Source: Maricaulis sp048269565 (GTDB lineage Bacteria; Pseudomonadota; Alphaproteobacteria; Caulobacterales; Maricaulaceae). Taken from it: a stretch of 64,000 nucleotides of DNA. This document shows positions 40,427 through 48,944 of the stretch, in pieces. The DNA is taken from the NCBI RefSeq assembly GCF_048269565.1, contig NZ_JBLXIK010000005.1, forward strand, positions 153,384-217,383, written 5' to 3'. Position 1 is the stretch's first letter; every line of letters starts with the position of its first letter. The translations under genes and the position numbers were made by a program. The notes beneath the pieces were generated by a model that was not told the origin of the DNA, did not search any database, and saw only the letters and a program-made list of their open reading frames with translations.

Positions 40427-40537
40427 CAGGCAAGCCGTTTCCGGGACAATTAAGTCGATCCCGAAGACAATTCTTTTACCTACAACAGGCATGATGTCCC
40501 TCAACACCCTGGCAGTGACACCAAAGAGAGACGTTTC

Positions 40538-41620
40538 ATGGCCGTCATCAGCAAGCTGAACAGCCTCCTGGATCTGGCCAAGGAGCGATCAAGCGATCGC
40601 CGCCGCACCCTGCTGCGCGAAGTCACCGACATGTTCTTCGACGCGCCCCCGGAGCGCGACACGCCGGTGTCGCAGGAATTCGACGATGTGCTCAGCGCCC
40701 TGGCCGAACAGACAGCGCAGGGCGCCCGCGCCGAGCTGGCGGAACGCTTCGCCGATGCGCCGCTGGCGCCGCGCGGCGTATTGCTCAAGCTGGCCCGTGA
40801 CGCGATTGAGGTCGCTGGACCGATCCTGGCGCGCTCCACCGCCCTGAGCGAGGCGGAACTGCTCTCGATCGCCGAACAGGGCGCCCAGCCCCAGCTCAAG
40901 GCAATTTCCCAGCGCGAGGAAGTGTCCGAACGCCTGTCCGACACCATTGTCCGCCGCGGCGATGACGAGACGGTGGCGGTGCTGGTCCGCAATGAGGGTG
41001 CGCGCCTGTCACGCGAAAGCTTTGAATCAGTCAGCGAGCGGGCCGAACGGTCCAAGGTGCTGCAGGCGCCGCTCGTGACCCGCAAGGACACGCCGGCCGA
41101 TTTGCTCGGCGACTTGATGCTGACGGTGGAAAATCAGTTGCGCGATCATATCCTGGAACGCTTTGACGGCATGGAGCCGGCCGTGGTCGAACAGGCGCTC
41201 GCCGCCTCGCACGCACGCCTCAGCCAGCGCATGGAACAGGACCGCGACGTGCAGGAGGCGGAGAAATTCGTCCGCGGCATGGCGGTGCGTAAAATGCTCG
41301 ATGGCAGCCTGCTGGCGCGGCTGTTGCGCGAGCGCGGAATGACCCGTTTCCACGTCGCCTTTGCCGAAATGACCGGCGTTGACCGCGTCGCGGCCCGCCG
41401 CGCCATCGAACAGGACTGCATCGACCCGCTGGCGCTGATCTGCCGCTCGGCCGGCTTCGACAAGGCGCTGTTCGTGACCCTGGCCGTGCTGCGCAGCAAT
41501 GCCACCGAAGACGCCTTCCGCGATGCGCGCGAACTCGGCCAGATCTATGACCGCGTCACGCCGGAAGATGCCGCCCGCGCCATGCGATTCTGGCGCATGC
41601 GCCGCGACATCGCCGCCTAG
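40538..41620 (+). CDS. DUF2336 helical-repeat protein
   Basis: The 360-aa protein is helical throughout, with the DUF2336 pattern: RRRTLLREVTDMFFDAPPER, LLKLARDAIEVAGPILARS, AISQREEVSERLSDTIVRRG and DALALICRSAGFDK-like (CIDPLALICRSAGFDKALF). The family is common in alphaproteobacteria and its function is unknown; HEAT-like scaffolding is possible. A second member lies at 61929-63020. No partner gene is adjacent. Confidence 0.85.
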   Translation: MAVISKLNSLLDLAKERSSDRRRTLLREVTDMFFDAPPERDTPVSQEFDDVLSALAEQTAQGARAELAERFADAPLAPRGVLLKLARDAIEVAGPILARSTALSEAELLSIAEQGAQPQLKAISQREEVSERLSDTIVRRGDDETVAVLVRNEGARLSRESFESVSERAERSKVLQAPLVTRKDTPADLLGDLMLTVENQLRDHILERFDGMEPAVVEQALAASHARLSQRMEQDRDVQEAEKFVRGMAVRKMLDGSLLARLLRERGMTRFHVAFAEMTGVDRVAARRAIEQDCIDPLALICRSAGFDKALFVTLAVLRSNATEDAFRDARELGQIYDRVTPEDAARAMRFWRMRRDIAA

Positions 41621-41706
41621 GGCGGGACCCGCCCGCCTCCATTCCCGGTCAGCTTCACCGGCTCTGTCTGCTAGCCTGCCACGCAGTTGACGTGAGGAGT
41701 TCCAGC

Positions 41707-42648
41707 ATGACCGACCCGCTTGCCCGCTTCATTCGCCTGTCCGACGCCCTGCGCGAAGGCCGCCCGCGGCCCGACCGGCAGGCCGCGGCCTTTACTGCGG
41801 CGGCGCTGGTTCATGCCGAAGGCCAGGAAGCGGAACTGGTCGCGGCCTGCCAGGCCCGCCATGACGCCCTGGAAACGGCACTGGGCGGGTTTCGCGCGCC
41901 CAATGGCTCCATGCGCTGGGTCTATGCTGCCATGCTGGCCGCACACAATGTCGCGGTCGACAATTTCCTCGGCGCGCGCGACGCGCTGCGGCAGGCACGG
42001 GCGGCGTCGAACACCGGCTCGCTCCACGCGGGCGGCTCGCGCGCCGCGCTGATCCTCAGTTTCGGCGATGCCACACCGCAAGCCGTCGACGCCTTCTTCG
42101 AAATGAAGCGCACGCTGCGCCCGCCCTGGTGGCGCGCCAATACCGCGATCACCGACACTTTCGCCGCCGCGCATGTGCTGGCCGGCAGCCATCCGGCCGC
42201 CGTTCTGGCTGCGCGCGCTCATGCAGAGGCCGTGTTTGGTGCCGACCGGCAGGCCCGCGGCCATCGCCGCGACGGCGCGCGTCAGTGTGTATTGCTGGAG
42301 CAATCACCGGAACAGATGCTGGTCCGCTTCCATCAGCTCGAGGAGGCGCGCCGCGCCGAGCCGGGCCTGCGCGGCCGCAGTGATCGCGCCATGGCGATGG
42401 ACTGGGCCGCTGCCGGCCGCACGCCGGCCGATCTGGCAGAAATCGCGCGCGTCATGGCTGCCATGCCGAAAGCGTCGACATCGGTGGGCCATGGCCGCAC
42501 CCGGCTGGCCGCGCTGATCGCCTTCAATGACCATGAGCGGGACCCGGCCCGCAGCGCCAATGCCCTGGCCGCTGTCATCGCAGCCCAGGCCGCGATGATC
42601 GCCGCCGCCTCTGCGGCCACCATTGCCGCCACATCAGCATCCAGCTAG
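41707..42648 (+). CDS. Hypothetical 313-aa Ala-rich protein
   Basis: I do not recognise this family with confidence. It is helical, has no clear signal peptide and ends in an Ala-rich stretch (AAVIAAQAAMIAAASAATIA). Segments such as FRAPNGSMRWVYAAMLAAHN and LSFGDATPQAVDAFFEMKRT look conserved and weakly recall DUF4003-type proteins. The start at 41707 (MTDPLARF) is better than an ATG 15 bp upstream. Its TAG stop overlaps the mscS TAG stop within CTAG. Confidence 0.6.
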   Translation: MTDPLARFIRLSDALREGRPRPDRQAAAFTAAALVHAEGQEAELVAACQARHDALETALGGFRAPNGSMRWVYAAMLAAHNVAVDNFLGARDALRQARAASNTGSLHAGGSRAALILSFGDATPQAVDAFFEMKRTLRPPWWRANTAITDTFAAAHVLAGSHPAAVLAARAHAEAVFGADRQARGHRRDGARQCVLLEQSPEQMLVRFHQLEEARRAEPGLRGRSDRAMAMDWAAAGRTPADLAEIARVMAAMPKASTSVGHGRTRLAALIAFNDHERDPARSANALAAVIAAQAAMIAAASAATIAATSASS

Positions 42649-43802
42649 GTGTTCGCCTCCGGCGGCGAGAACAATTCGGCGCCCTGCTCCAGATAGATCG
42701 AGCTCGACGGGAAGGCGAAATCGGTTCCGGCTTCCTCGACGATCGTCTTGATCGTGAAGGCGAGGTCTTCCTTCAACCTCAGCCATTCGCCCCAATTTGT
42801 CGTCCGGGTGAAGCAATAGAGCATGAAATCGATCGAGGACGGGCCGAAACTGTCGACCCGCATGAAGGTCGAGACTTCCGGCGCCTGGGCGTAGTCGGGA
42901 TGGCTGGTGACATAGTCGAGCACGCGGTCGCGAATGGCCTTGAGCTGTTCGACCGTGGTGTCGTAGCGCACGCCGATAATCCAGTAGGTCCGGCGATGGG
43001 TCATGCGGGAGAAATTCGTCACCGCATTGTCGGACAGTTTTGAATTGGGGACATAGACCGGCCCCTTGTCGAAGCGGCGCACCAGGGTGGAGCGGAAATT
43101 GATCTCCTCCACCGTGCCCTCGACGACGCCATCGACCTTGATCCAGTCGCCGGGCAAAAAGCGCTTCTCGGCCAGGATCAAAAGGCCGGCGATCAGATTC
43201 TTGAACAAATCCTGCGCCCCCAGCCCAACGGCAACGCCGAACAGGCCGAGCCCGGCGATGATGCCGCCAACCGGGATATTCCAGATCTGCAGCACGGCCG
43301 CGGCGCCGATAATGACAAACAGGATCCGCATCGCCTTGGTGAGCCAGTCGAGCATCACCGGCGTGAGCGCATTCTCGAGCGCCCGCATCAGATGCATGAG
43401 GGGATCGACCGCATTGTGCAGCGCCCAGAAAATCGCGACCGCCACCAGCGAGGGGATGATCCGGTCGACATCGGCAATGGCCGTGCTGCCGGTTCCTGCC
43501 TCGAGGATATTCATGGCGAAGAACAGGGCGACAATAACCGGCACGAGTTTGAGCGGCCCGGTCAGCGCCTCGACAATGGCGTCATCGACACCATTTTCGG
43601 TCTTTTGCGCCATGCGTTTGAGCAGGGCGACAATCGTCCTCGCGAGGATGGAGCGCAGGGTGATGCCGAGCAGGAGAATGATTACGGCGCTGACGCCGTG
43701 ACCGACGCTGACGCCGAGAAACGAAGTCTGCCAGACCGCGACGATCTGGGTCCACAATTCGCCCGACTGGGCGAGAAAGCCGGTCTCGTCCTGCAGCCGC
43801 AT
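42645..43802 (-). CDS. MscS-family mechanosensitive ion channel
   Basis: The 385-aa protein has four to five membrane segments and the MscS pore helix and beta domain: GGIIAGLGLFGVAVGLGAQD, LFKNLIAGLLILAEKRFLPG, DWIKVDGVVEGTVEEINFRS and PVYVPNSKLSDNAVTNFSR. It releases solutes on osmotic downshock. Its start shares one base with the prfC stop, so it is translationally coupled to a release factor gene. Confidence 0.92.
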   Translation of the reverse strand: MRLQDETGFLAQSGELWTQIVAVWQTSFLGVSVGHGVSAVIILLLGITLRSILARTIVALLKRMAQKTENGVDDAIVEALTGPLKLVPVIVALFFAMNILEAGTGSTAIADVDRIIPSLVAVAIFWALHNAVDPLMHLMRALENALTPVMLDWLTKAMRILFVIIGAAAVLQIWNIPVGGIIAGLGLFGVAVGLGAQDLFKNLIAGLLILAEKRFLPGDWIKVDGVVEGTVEEINFRSTLVRRFDKGPVYVPNSKLSDNAVTNFSRMTHRRTYWIIGVRYDTTVEQLKAIRDRVLDYVTSHPDYAQAPEVSTFMRVDSFGPSSIDFMLYCFTRTTNWGEWLRLKEDLAFTIKTIVEEAGTDFAFPSSSIYLEQGAELFSPPEANT

Positions 43803-45409
43803 CAGGAGGCCCTTTCGCGCACGCGGTGGAATTTGACGTTGGGGAATTTCTCCTCGGAATAGGAGACTTCCCAATTGCTCTTGGCGAGGAAGACCGGATT
43901 GCCGTCAATATCGAGCGCCATGGCGGATTTGTGCCGCTCGGCGAAGGCGTCGAGCTCCGCCTCGCTGCCGCCGAGCCAGCGTGCGGTCTCGTAGGGTGCC
44001 GGCTCGAAGGTGACCTCGAGTCCGTATTCCGCCGCGACGCGTTCGCGCATCACATCGATCTGCAGCGAGCCGACCGCGCCGACGATGAAATCGCCGCCGA
44101 GCACCGGACGGAACAGCTGGGTGACACCCTCCTCGGCCAGGCTTTCCAGCGCCTTCTTGAGGTGTTTCGCCTTGAGCGGATCGGCCAGACGGGCGCGGCG
44201 CAGGATTTCCGGCGCGAAATTCGGGATGCCGGAAAAACGCAGCTTGCCGCTCTCCGACAGGCTGTCGCCAACGCGCAGCGTGCCGTGATTGGGAACCCCC
44301 ATCACATCGCCGGCGAAGGCCTCGTCGGCAATCTCGCGGTCCTGGGCGAAGAAGAGGATCGGCGAGGAGACGGTGAGCTGTTTGCCGGTCTCGGTCTTGA
44401 GCTTCATGCCGCGGCGGAACTTGCCCGAGCACAGGCGCACAAAGGCAACGCGGTCGCGGTGATTGGCGTCCATATTCGCCTGCACCTTGAAGACGAAGCC
44501 GGACACTTCCTTGTCGCCGGGCTGCATGAAGGTCTGCTCGCCATTGATCTGCACCTTCATCGGTGCCGGTCCGGGGATCTTGTCGGCCAGCCCGTCGAGC
44601 AATTCACGCACGCCGAAACCGCGCAGGGCCGAGCCGAAGAAGACCGGCGTCATATGGCCTTCCAAGAAGCTTTGCGGATTGAAGGCCGGGCAAAGCTCGC
44701 GCGCCACTTCGGCGCCGTCGCGAGCCTCCTCGATCTCTTCATCGGTGAGCAATTCGCGGATTTCCGGGCCATCAAGCGCCAAGCGTTCCGATGCCGCCTC
44801 GCGATCATGTTCGACGCCGGGGCGCTGATACAGCACCAGTTCATCGGTCACCAGATCGACCACGCCCTTGAAACGCTGGCCGGACCCGACCGGCCATTGC
44901 ATCGGCACGGCATCAAGCGCCAGCTTGTCCTGGATGTCCTGCAGCAGATCGACCGGGTCGAGCGCCTCGCGGTCCATCTTGTTGATCAGGGTGACGATCG
45001 GGATATCGCGCAGGCGGCAGACCTCGACCAGTTTCAGGGTCCGCGGCTCAACACCCTTGGCGGCGTCGAGCACCATGATGGCGCTGTCGGCAGCTGTCAG
45101 CGTGCGATAGGTATCCTCGGAGAAGTCTTCATGACCGGGCGTATCAAGCAGGTTGAACAACAGGCCGCGATGCTCGAACGTCATCACCGAGGCGGACACG
45201 GAAATCCCGCGCTCCTGCTCGATTTTCATCCAGTCGGATCGTGTCCGGCGGTTCTCGCCGCGCGCGCGCACCTGTCCGGCCATGCGGATCGCGCCGGCTG
45301 CGAGCAACATGGTCTCGGTCAGCGTCGTCTTCCCGGCATCAGGGTGTGAGATAATGGCGAAGCTGCGGCGACGCGCCCATTCCGGCGCATCAATCGTCGG
45401 AGAAGTCAT
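43802..45409 (-). CDS. prfC: Peptide chain release factor 3 (GTPase)
   Basis: The 535-aa GTPase has G1 FAIISHPDAGKTTLTETML, G3 LDTPGHEDFSEDTYR, G4 TLINKMDREALDP and the RF3-specific domains II and III (MKLKTETGKQLTVSSPILFF, GAVGSLQIDVMRERVAAEYG, EVTFEPAPYETARWL). RF3 removes RF1/RF2 from the ribosome after termination. It is first in a prfC-mscS pair. Confidence 0.97.
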   Translation of the reverse strand: MTSPTIDAPEWARRRSFAIISHPDAGKTTLTETMLLAAGAIRMAGQVRARGENRRTRSDWMKIEQERGISVSASVMTFEHRGLLFNLLDTPGHEDFSEDTYRTLTAADSAIMVLDAAKGVEPRTLKLVEVCRLRDIPIVTLINKMDREALDPVDLLQDIQDKLALDAVPMQWPVGSGQRFKGVVDLVTDELVLYQRPGVEHDREAASERLALDGPEIRELLTDEEIEEARDGAEVARELCPAFNPQSFLEGHMTPVFFGSALRGFGVRELLDGLADKIPGPAPMKVQINGEQTFMQPGDKEVSGFVFKVQANMDANHRDRVAFVRLCSGKFRRGMKLKTETGKQLTVSSPILFFAQDREIADEAFAGDVMGVPNHGTLRVGDSLSESGKLRFSGIPNFAPEILRRARLADPLKAKHLKKALESLAEEGVTQLFRPVLGGDFIVGAVGSLQIDVMRERVAAEYGLEVTFEPAPYETARWLGGSEAELDAFAERHKSAMALDIDGNPVFLAKSNWEVSYSEEKFPNVKFHRVRERAS

Positions 45410-45449
45410 GAACTGGCCCGCTGAGAGTGCAAGCCCCGAACTAGCGCGA

Positions 45450-45863
45450 TCAGTGGGCGCTGTGCAAGTTTTCCGTCACCCGGTTCCAGACTTCTTCATT
45501 GATCAATGCCGGGTCGAGTTCGCCATTCGTCTGGCGCTTCCACAGATAGGTCAGGATCAGCATCGGCACATTGGCGAAGCGCAATCCGACATCGTCCGGC
45601 CCGCGGGCATTGTCGGGGCGAACACCCAGCAGAGCATTGGCTCCAGGAGCGCGATAGGCGATCAGCGCCGCCAGGTGCCGGGTCCGGTCCGGTTTGTTCG
45701 TCGCCATCATCGGATCGACGAACAGCGCCTCACGCAGCAACAGGGTCAGATGGCCGGTCGTCAGGGTCTCGAACTGGGAAGGCGGCAAGGGAATCGTGCC
45801 GTCCTGCAGCACAGCCTCCAGATCGCCCAGGTCGAATACGGCTTCGTTGAACAAGAATAACAT
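45450..45863 (-). CDS. Hypothetical 137-aa protein
   Basis: I recognise no family. The sequence (MLFLFNEAVFDLGDLEAVLQ, GTIPLPPSQFETLTTGHLTL, LLREALFVDPMMATNKPDRT, VPMLILTYLWKRQTNGELDP) looks like a real globular protein without membrane segments. The start at 45863 is preferred over an ATG 24 bp upstream. It lies between prfC and a DUF1491 gene on the same strand. Confidence 0.65.
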   Translation of the reverse strand: MLFLFNEAVFDLGDLEAVLQDGTIPLPPSQFETLTTGHLTLLLREALFVDPMMATNKPDRTRHLAALIAYRAPGANALLGVRPDNARGPDDVGLRFANVPMLILTYLWKRQTNGELDPALINEEVWNRVTENLHSAH

Positions 45864-45917
45864 CGCAACCCCCGCGAACCCTTCCATTCCAACTCGCCCG
45901 ATCCTAGCGGCGGATCG

Positions 45918-46259
45918 TTAAAAATCCGCCACCGGCTCGGTCAGGAAATGCCGCCCCGCCCGGTCCTCGATCTCGATGACCCAGATATCCGGATCATCAC
46001 CGGCGCGGCGCTGGCAATAGGCATCCACCTCCGCTTCGGGAACCGGGCCCTGGCGATAGCGCGTCCAGACCCGTTCACCATTTTCGTCCCGCGCCGGCAC
46101 AAACAACACAGCCTGGCCGCCCAGGTCTGCAACCTTGACCAGCACCGCGCCCGCATCTTCGTCTCCGTGGCGAATCACATAGGCCGCCGCCAGACCCGAT
46201 TCAGCCCGTCGCAACAAGGCATCGACCCAGATTTTCGTCTTTAATTGAATCATTTTCAT
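45918..46259 (-). CDS. DUF1491 family protein
   Basis: The 113-aa product fits DUF1491: KTKIWVDALLRRAESGLAAA, YVIRHGDEDAGAVLVKVADL, RYRQGPVPEAEVDAYCQRRA, DPDIWVIEIEDRAGRHFL. The function is unknown and the family is restricted mostly to alphaproteobacteria. A CtrA-type box lies 19 bp upstream, shared with the divergent BcsB-like gene. Confidence 0.88.
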   Translation of the reverse strand: MKMIQLKTKIWVDALLRRAESGLAAAYVIRHGDEDAGAVLVKVADLGGQAVLFVPARDENGERVWTRYRQGPVPEAEVDAYCQRRAGDDPDIWVIEIEDRAGRHFLTEPVADF

Positions 46260-46277
46260 TGCTGGCAGCCGAATTGC

Positions 46278-46292
46278 TTAATAACGTATTAA
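46278..46292. promoter_or_regulatory. Perfect CtrA-type box TTAA-N7-TTAA
   Basis: TTAATAACGTATTAA matches the full consensus of the cell-cycle regulator CtrA (TTAA-N7-TTAA). It lies between the divergent DUF1491 (start 46259) and BcsB-like (start 46312) genes, 19 bp from each start codon, where binding could repress or activate either one. In a GC-rich genome a chance match is unlikely. Confidence 0.7.
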
Positions 46293-46311
46293 CGGGGTAA
46301 GGGAGCGTTCT

Positions 46312-47991
46312 ATGTTGGTACGAGTTGCGTTGGTTGCGATGGCACTTTGTGCGTCGGCAGCAAGTCAGGCATTTGCGCAGGGGAATCAGAACGATCCTGC
46401 AATGGCCAGTCTGGACCAGAATGGCAGCGAAAGCACCCGGATCGAAGAGCGCACGCTCGCCGATCTCGAGACCGGGATGGATGCCTTCGTCCTGTCCTCC
46501 AGCCAGTCACGCACCCGCATCCGTTTCTACCTGCCCCCCAATACCTACAGCTCGGAAGCCTGGCTGCGCCTCGCAGCGCGCCCGGCCAGCGATCATTCCA
46601 ATGGCCGCATCCTCGTCGCCATCAATGGTGGCGAGCCGATCGTGATCCGGCCGCAACCGCGTTCGCTGGAAGCCCGCTTCGCCCTGTTTTCCGCCGACAT
46701 CCTGCCCGGCGAAAACACGCTGGAAGTTTCCTATAGTGTCGACAGCGCCACCACCGGCTGGATCGTCGATGCCCGGCGTTCGCAATTGCGCCTGACCCTG
46801 GAACAGGACAGCCCGATTGCCTCGCTGGACGAGCTGGAACTGGCCCTCTCGGCCGATTTCGCCGCGCCGCGCCGCATCGCCCTGATCACAGATATCAGCC
46901 GCGAGCGCGCAACGCTGGAAAGCCTCGTCGCCCAGGGCGTGGCCCTGCGGGCCGGCAATGTGCCGCTGTTCGGCGGCGATGAGGCCAATGCCGATCTGGT
47001 GATCCGCATCGCCGAAAATGACCGTCTCGACGGCGAAGACCGCGCCATCCTGCGCTCCGGTGACCGCAGCCAGGGACCGGAGATCGCCTTCGGCGCCGGC
47101 GAGACGCCGCGCCTGGTCGTCACCGGCCGCAATATCGATGAAGCCGTCGCCGCCGGCCGCCTGTTCGCGGCGCGCTCCTTCGCCGGCTATGGCCGCAGCT
47201 TCGTGGCTGCCGATGCGATCACGGCCGAACGCCTCGGCCGCCCGCAGGTCCGCGATGCCCGCCTGCTGAGCCGCAATGCCGATCTGCGCACCTTTGCCGC
47301 CTCCGGCCTGCCCTTCAGTGCCGACCAGGGTTCACGTACGGCGGTGCAGTTCACCACCCGCACCCGCGCCGACCGTTTCGGCGCCCTCTCGGTGCTGGCC
47401 CGCAGCGCCCTGGTCAGCGGCGAAGCCTGGCTCTATGCCTGGTATGGCGAGGAAAACGACCACGCCCCGGCCAACCACAATCTGCTGATCATCGGACCGG
47501 ACAGCACCGGCGTCGACGCCATGAGCCGCAATGCGCCAGCCGAGTTCGGCGCCGCCATGCGCGCGGCCGAGCGCAGCCGCGGTCAACGCGGCCTGATGCG
47601 CCTGGCGGCCGCGGCCTATGCCGATGAGAGCGCCCCGGCGGCGACGCCCGAGGACAGCACCAGCATCGGTGTCGCCTCGCTGTTCAGTGACCCGCAACAG
47701 ACCGGCCGCTGGATCGGCACCCTGACCTCGCCGGAAATGTCCTCGTTTGAATCGGCCGGCCGCAGCCTGGCCCGCTCCAATCTCTGGCACGCCCTTGAAG
47801 GCCGGGCCGCAGTGTGGAGCGTGCGCGGTGTCACCCCGCTCGATTACAGCGTGACGTCGCCGGGCCTGCGCGAGCGGGTCCAGGAGTTCGCGCTCGACCA
47901 CACACGCGATGCCGCCTTCATGCTGTTCGGTGTCGCCTTCATCATGCTGATCCGCGGTATCTGGCGCCGCCGCCGCGTTCACGCGTCGTAA
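46312..47991 (+). CDS. BcsB-like periplasmic protein with C-terminal membrane anchor
   Basis: The 559-aa precursor has a signal peptide (VRVALVAMALCASAASQAFA), repeated beta-rich carbohydrate-binding-like regions (RIRFYLPPNTYSSEAWLRLA, ILVAINGGEPIVI, DILPGENTLEVSYSVDSATT) and one C-terminal membrane segment (AAFMLFGVAFIMLIRGIWR). This is the architecture of BcsB, the periplasmic partner of cellulose synthase. No bcsA or other glycan synthase is next to it, so it is an orphan relative. A CtrA box stands in its promoter region, suggesting cell-cycle control of an envelope polysaccharide function. Confidence 0.6.
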   Translation: MLVRVALVAMALCASAASQAFAQGNQNDPAMASLDQNGSESTRIEERTLADLETGMDAFVLSSSQSRTRIRFYLPPNTYSSEAWLRLAARPASDHSNGRILVAINGGEPIVIRPQPRSLEARFALFSADILPGENTLEVSYSVDSATTGWIVDARRSQLRLTLEQDSPIASLDELELALSADFAAPRRIALITDISRERATLESLVAQGVALRAGNVPLFGGDEANADLVIRIAENDRLDGEDRAILRSGDRSQGPEIAFGAGETPRLVVTGRNIDEAVAAGRLFAARSFAGYGRSFVAADAITAERLGRPQVRDARLLSRNADLRTFAASGLPFSADQGSRTAVQFTTRTRADRFGALSVLARSALVSGEAWLYAWYGEENDHAPANHNLLIIGPDSTGVDAMSRNAPAEFGAAMRAAERSRGQRGLMRLAAAAYADESAPAATPEDSTSIGVASLFSDPQQTGRWIGTLTSPEMSSFESAGRSLARSNLWHALEGRAAVWSVRGVTPLDYSVTSPGLRERVQEFALDHTRDAAFMLFGVAFIMLIRGIWRRRRVHAS

Positions 47992-48037
47992 AACTTGCCG
48001 TGCTAGTGTCATTTCCTCGGATGTTCGGGGAATTGAG

Positions 48038-48940
48038 ATGCGCCGCGCCTGTCACGCCATGGCCCTGGGCCTGTTTGTCCTCACCGGCGCTGCCGGAGCC
48101 CAGAACGCCGACTTGATCTATGGCGAACGGACAGCGGCACTGGCGATGGACAGCCATTGCGGCCTGTTTACCGACCGCCAGCGCGCCGCCCTCGATGCCG
48201 CCCGGCTGCAGGCACGCGGTGCCTTGCTGCGCAGCGGGATCACCCCGGCACAGATCCGAGATTATGGCGCCGAATTCGCCAGCGAAGCGCGCGAACTCGC
48301 CTGCGATTCCGAGGCCGTGCTGGCGATGCGGGCCCGGGTATTGACCGCGTTCGAGGGCTATCTGCGCGTCCCCAACATGACCTTCCCCGGCACGGCCTTC
48401 TCCTGGCTGGCCGACCGCCAGATTCTCACCGATCAACCGGTCTGGGCCCTCGTCCAGGATACCGGCCGCATCCGCGCGGGCGTCAGCCGCGTCGATGGCG
48501 ATATCCGCTTTACCATCGCCCTGCCGGATGGCGGCGACTATATCTCGGCCATTCTGGTGATGCGCCATACCGAGCGCGCGCCTGATCTCTATGACCCGAC
48601 CATGAGTGGCATGTTTCCCGGCCCCGCCAATGCCAGCTGGGCCCGATGGACACCGCCCGACTATGCGCGCCGGATGGTGTGGGCCAGTGACCAGATAAGC
48701 GGGCCAGCCGCCGATGCCCTCGCCGGCAGCGCGCAAGGGCATGTGTTCCGCTTCCCGCTCGCGGTGGTGCAACACCTCGATGCGCTCGACCCGCGCGAGA
48801 CGGCCCGGATCGATTTCATGAATCGCAATGGCGAACGGATAACGTCGGAATATTTCGAGATCGGCGACTTTGCGGCGGCGGTCGCTTTCCTGCGCGCAGC
48901 CATTGACGAAAACACCCCGATCGAACTGCCCGAAAGCTGA
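48038..48940 (+). CDS. Hypothetical secreted 300-aa protein
   Basis: I do not recognise the family. The protein has a signal peptide (RRACHAMALGLFVLTGAAGA), a helical first part with spaced cysteines (AALAMDSHCGLFTDRQRAAL, EARELACDSEAVLAMRARVL) and a mixed second part (IRFTIALPDGGDYISAILVM, RIDFMNRNGERITSEYFEIG). It lies 46 bp behind the BcsB-like gene and may be co-transcribed with it, so both may share CtrA control. Confidence 0.65.
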   Translation: MRRACHAMALGLFVLTGAAGAQNADLIYGERTAALAMDSHCGLFTDRQRAALDAARLQARGALLRSGITPAQIRDYGAEFASEARELACDSEAVLAMRARVLTAFEGYLRVPNMTFPGTAFSWLADRQILTDQPVWALVQDTGRIRAGVSRVDGDIRFTIALPDGGDYISAILVMRHTERAPDLYDPTMSGMFPGPANASWARWTPPDYARRMVWASDQISGPAADALAGSAQGHVFRFPLAVVQHLDALDPRETARIDFMNRNGERITSEYFEIGDFAAAVAFLRAAIDENTPIELPES

Positions 48941-48944
48941 CGGT

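Noticed and set aside
43826..45349. A 507-codon plus-strand frame opposite prfC
   Set aside because: It is a shadow of a clear RF3 gene.
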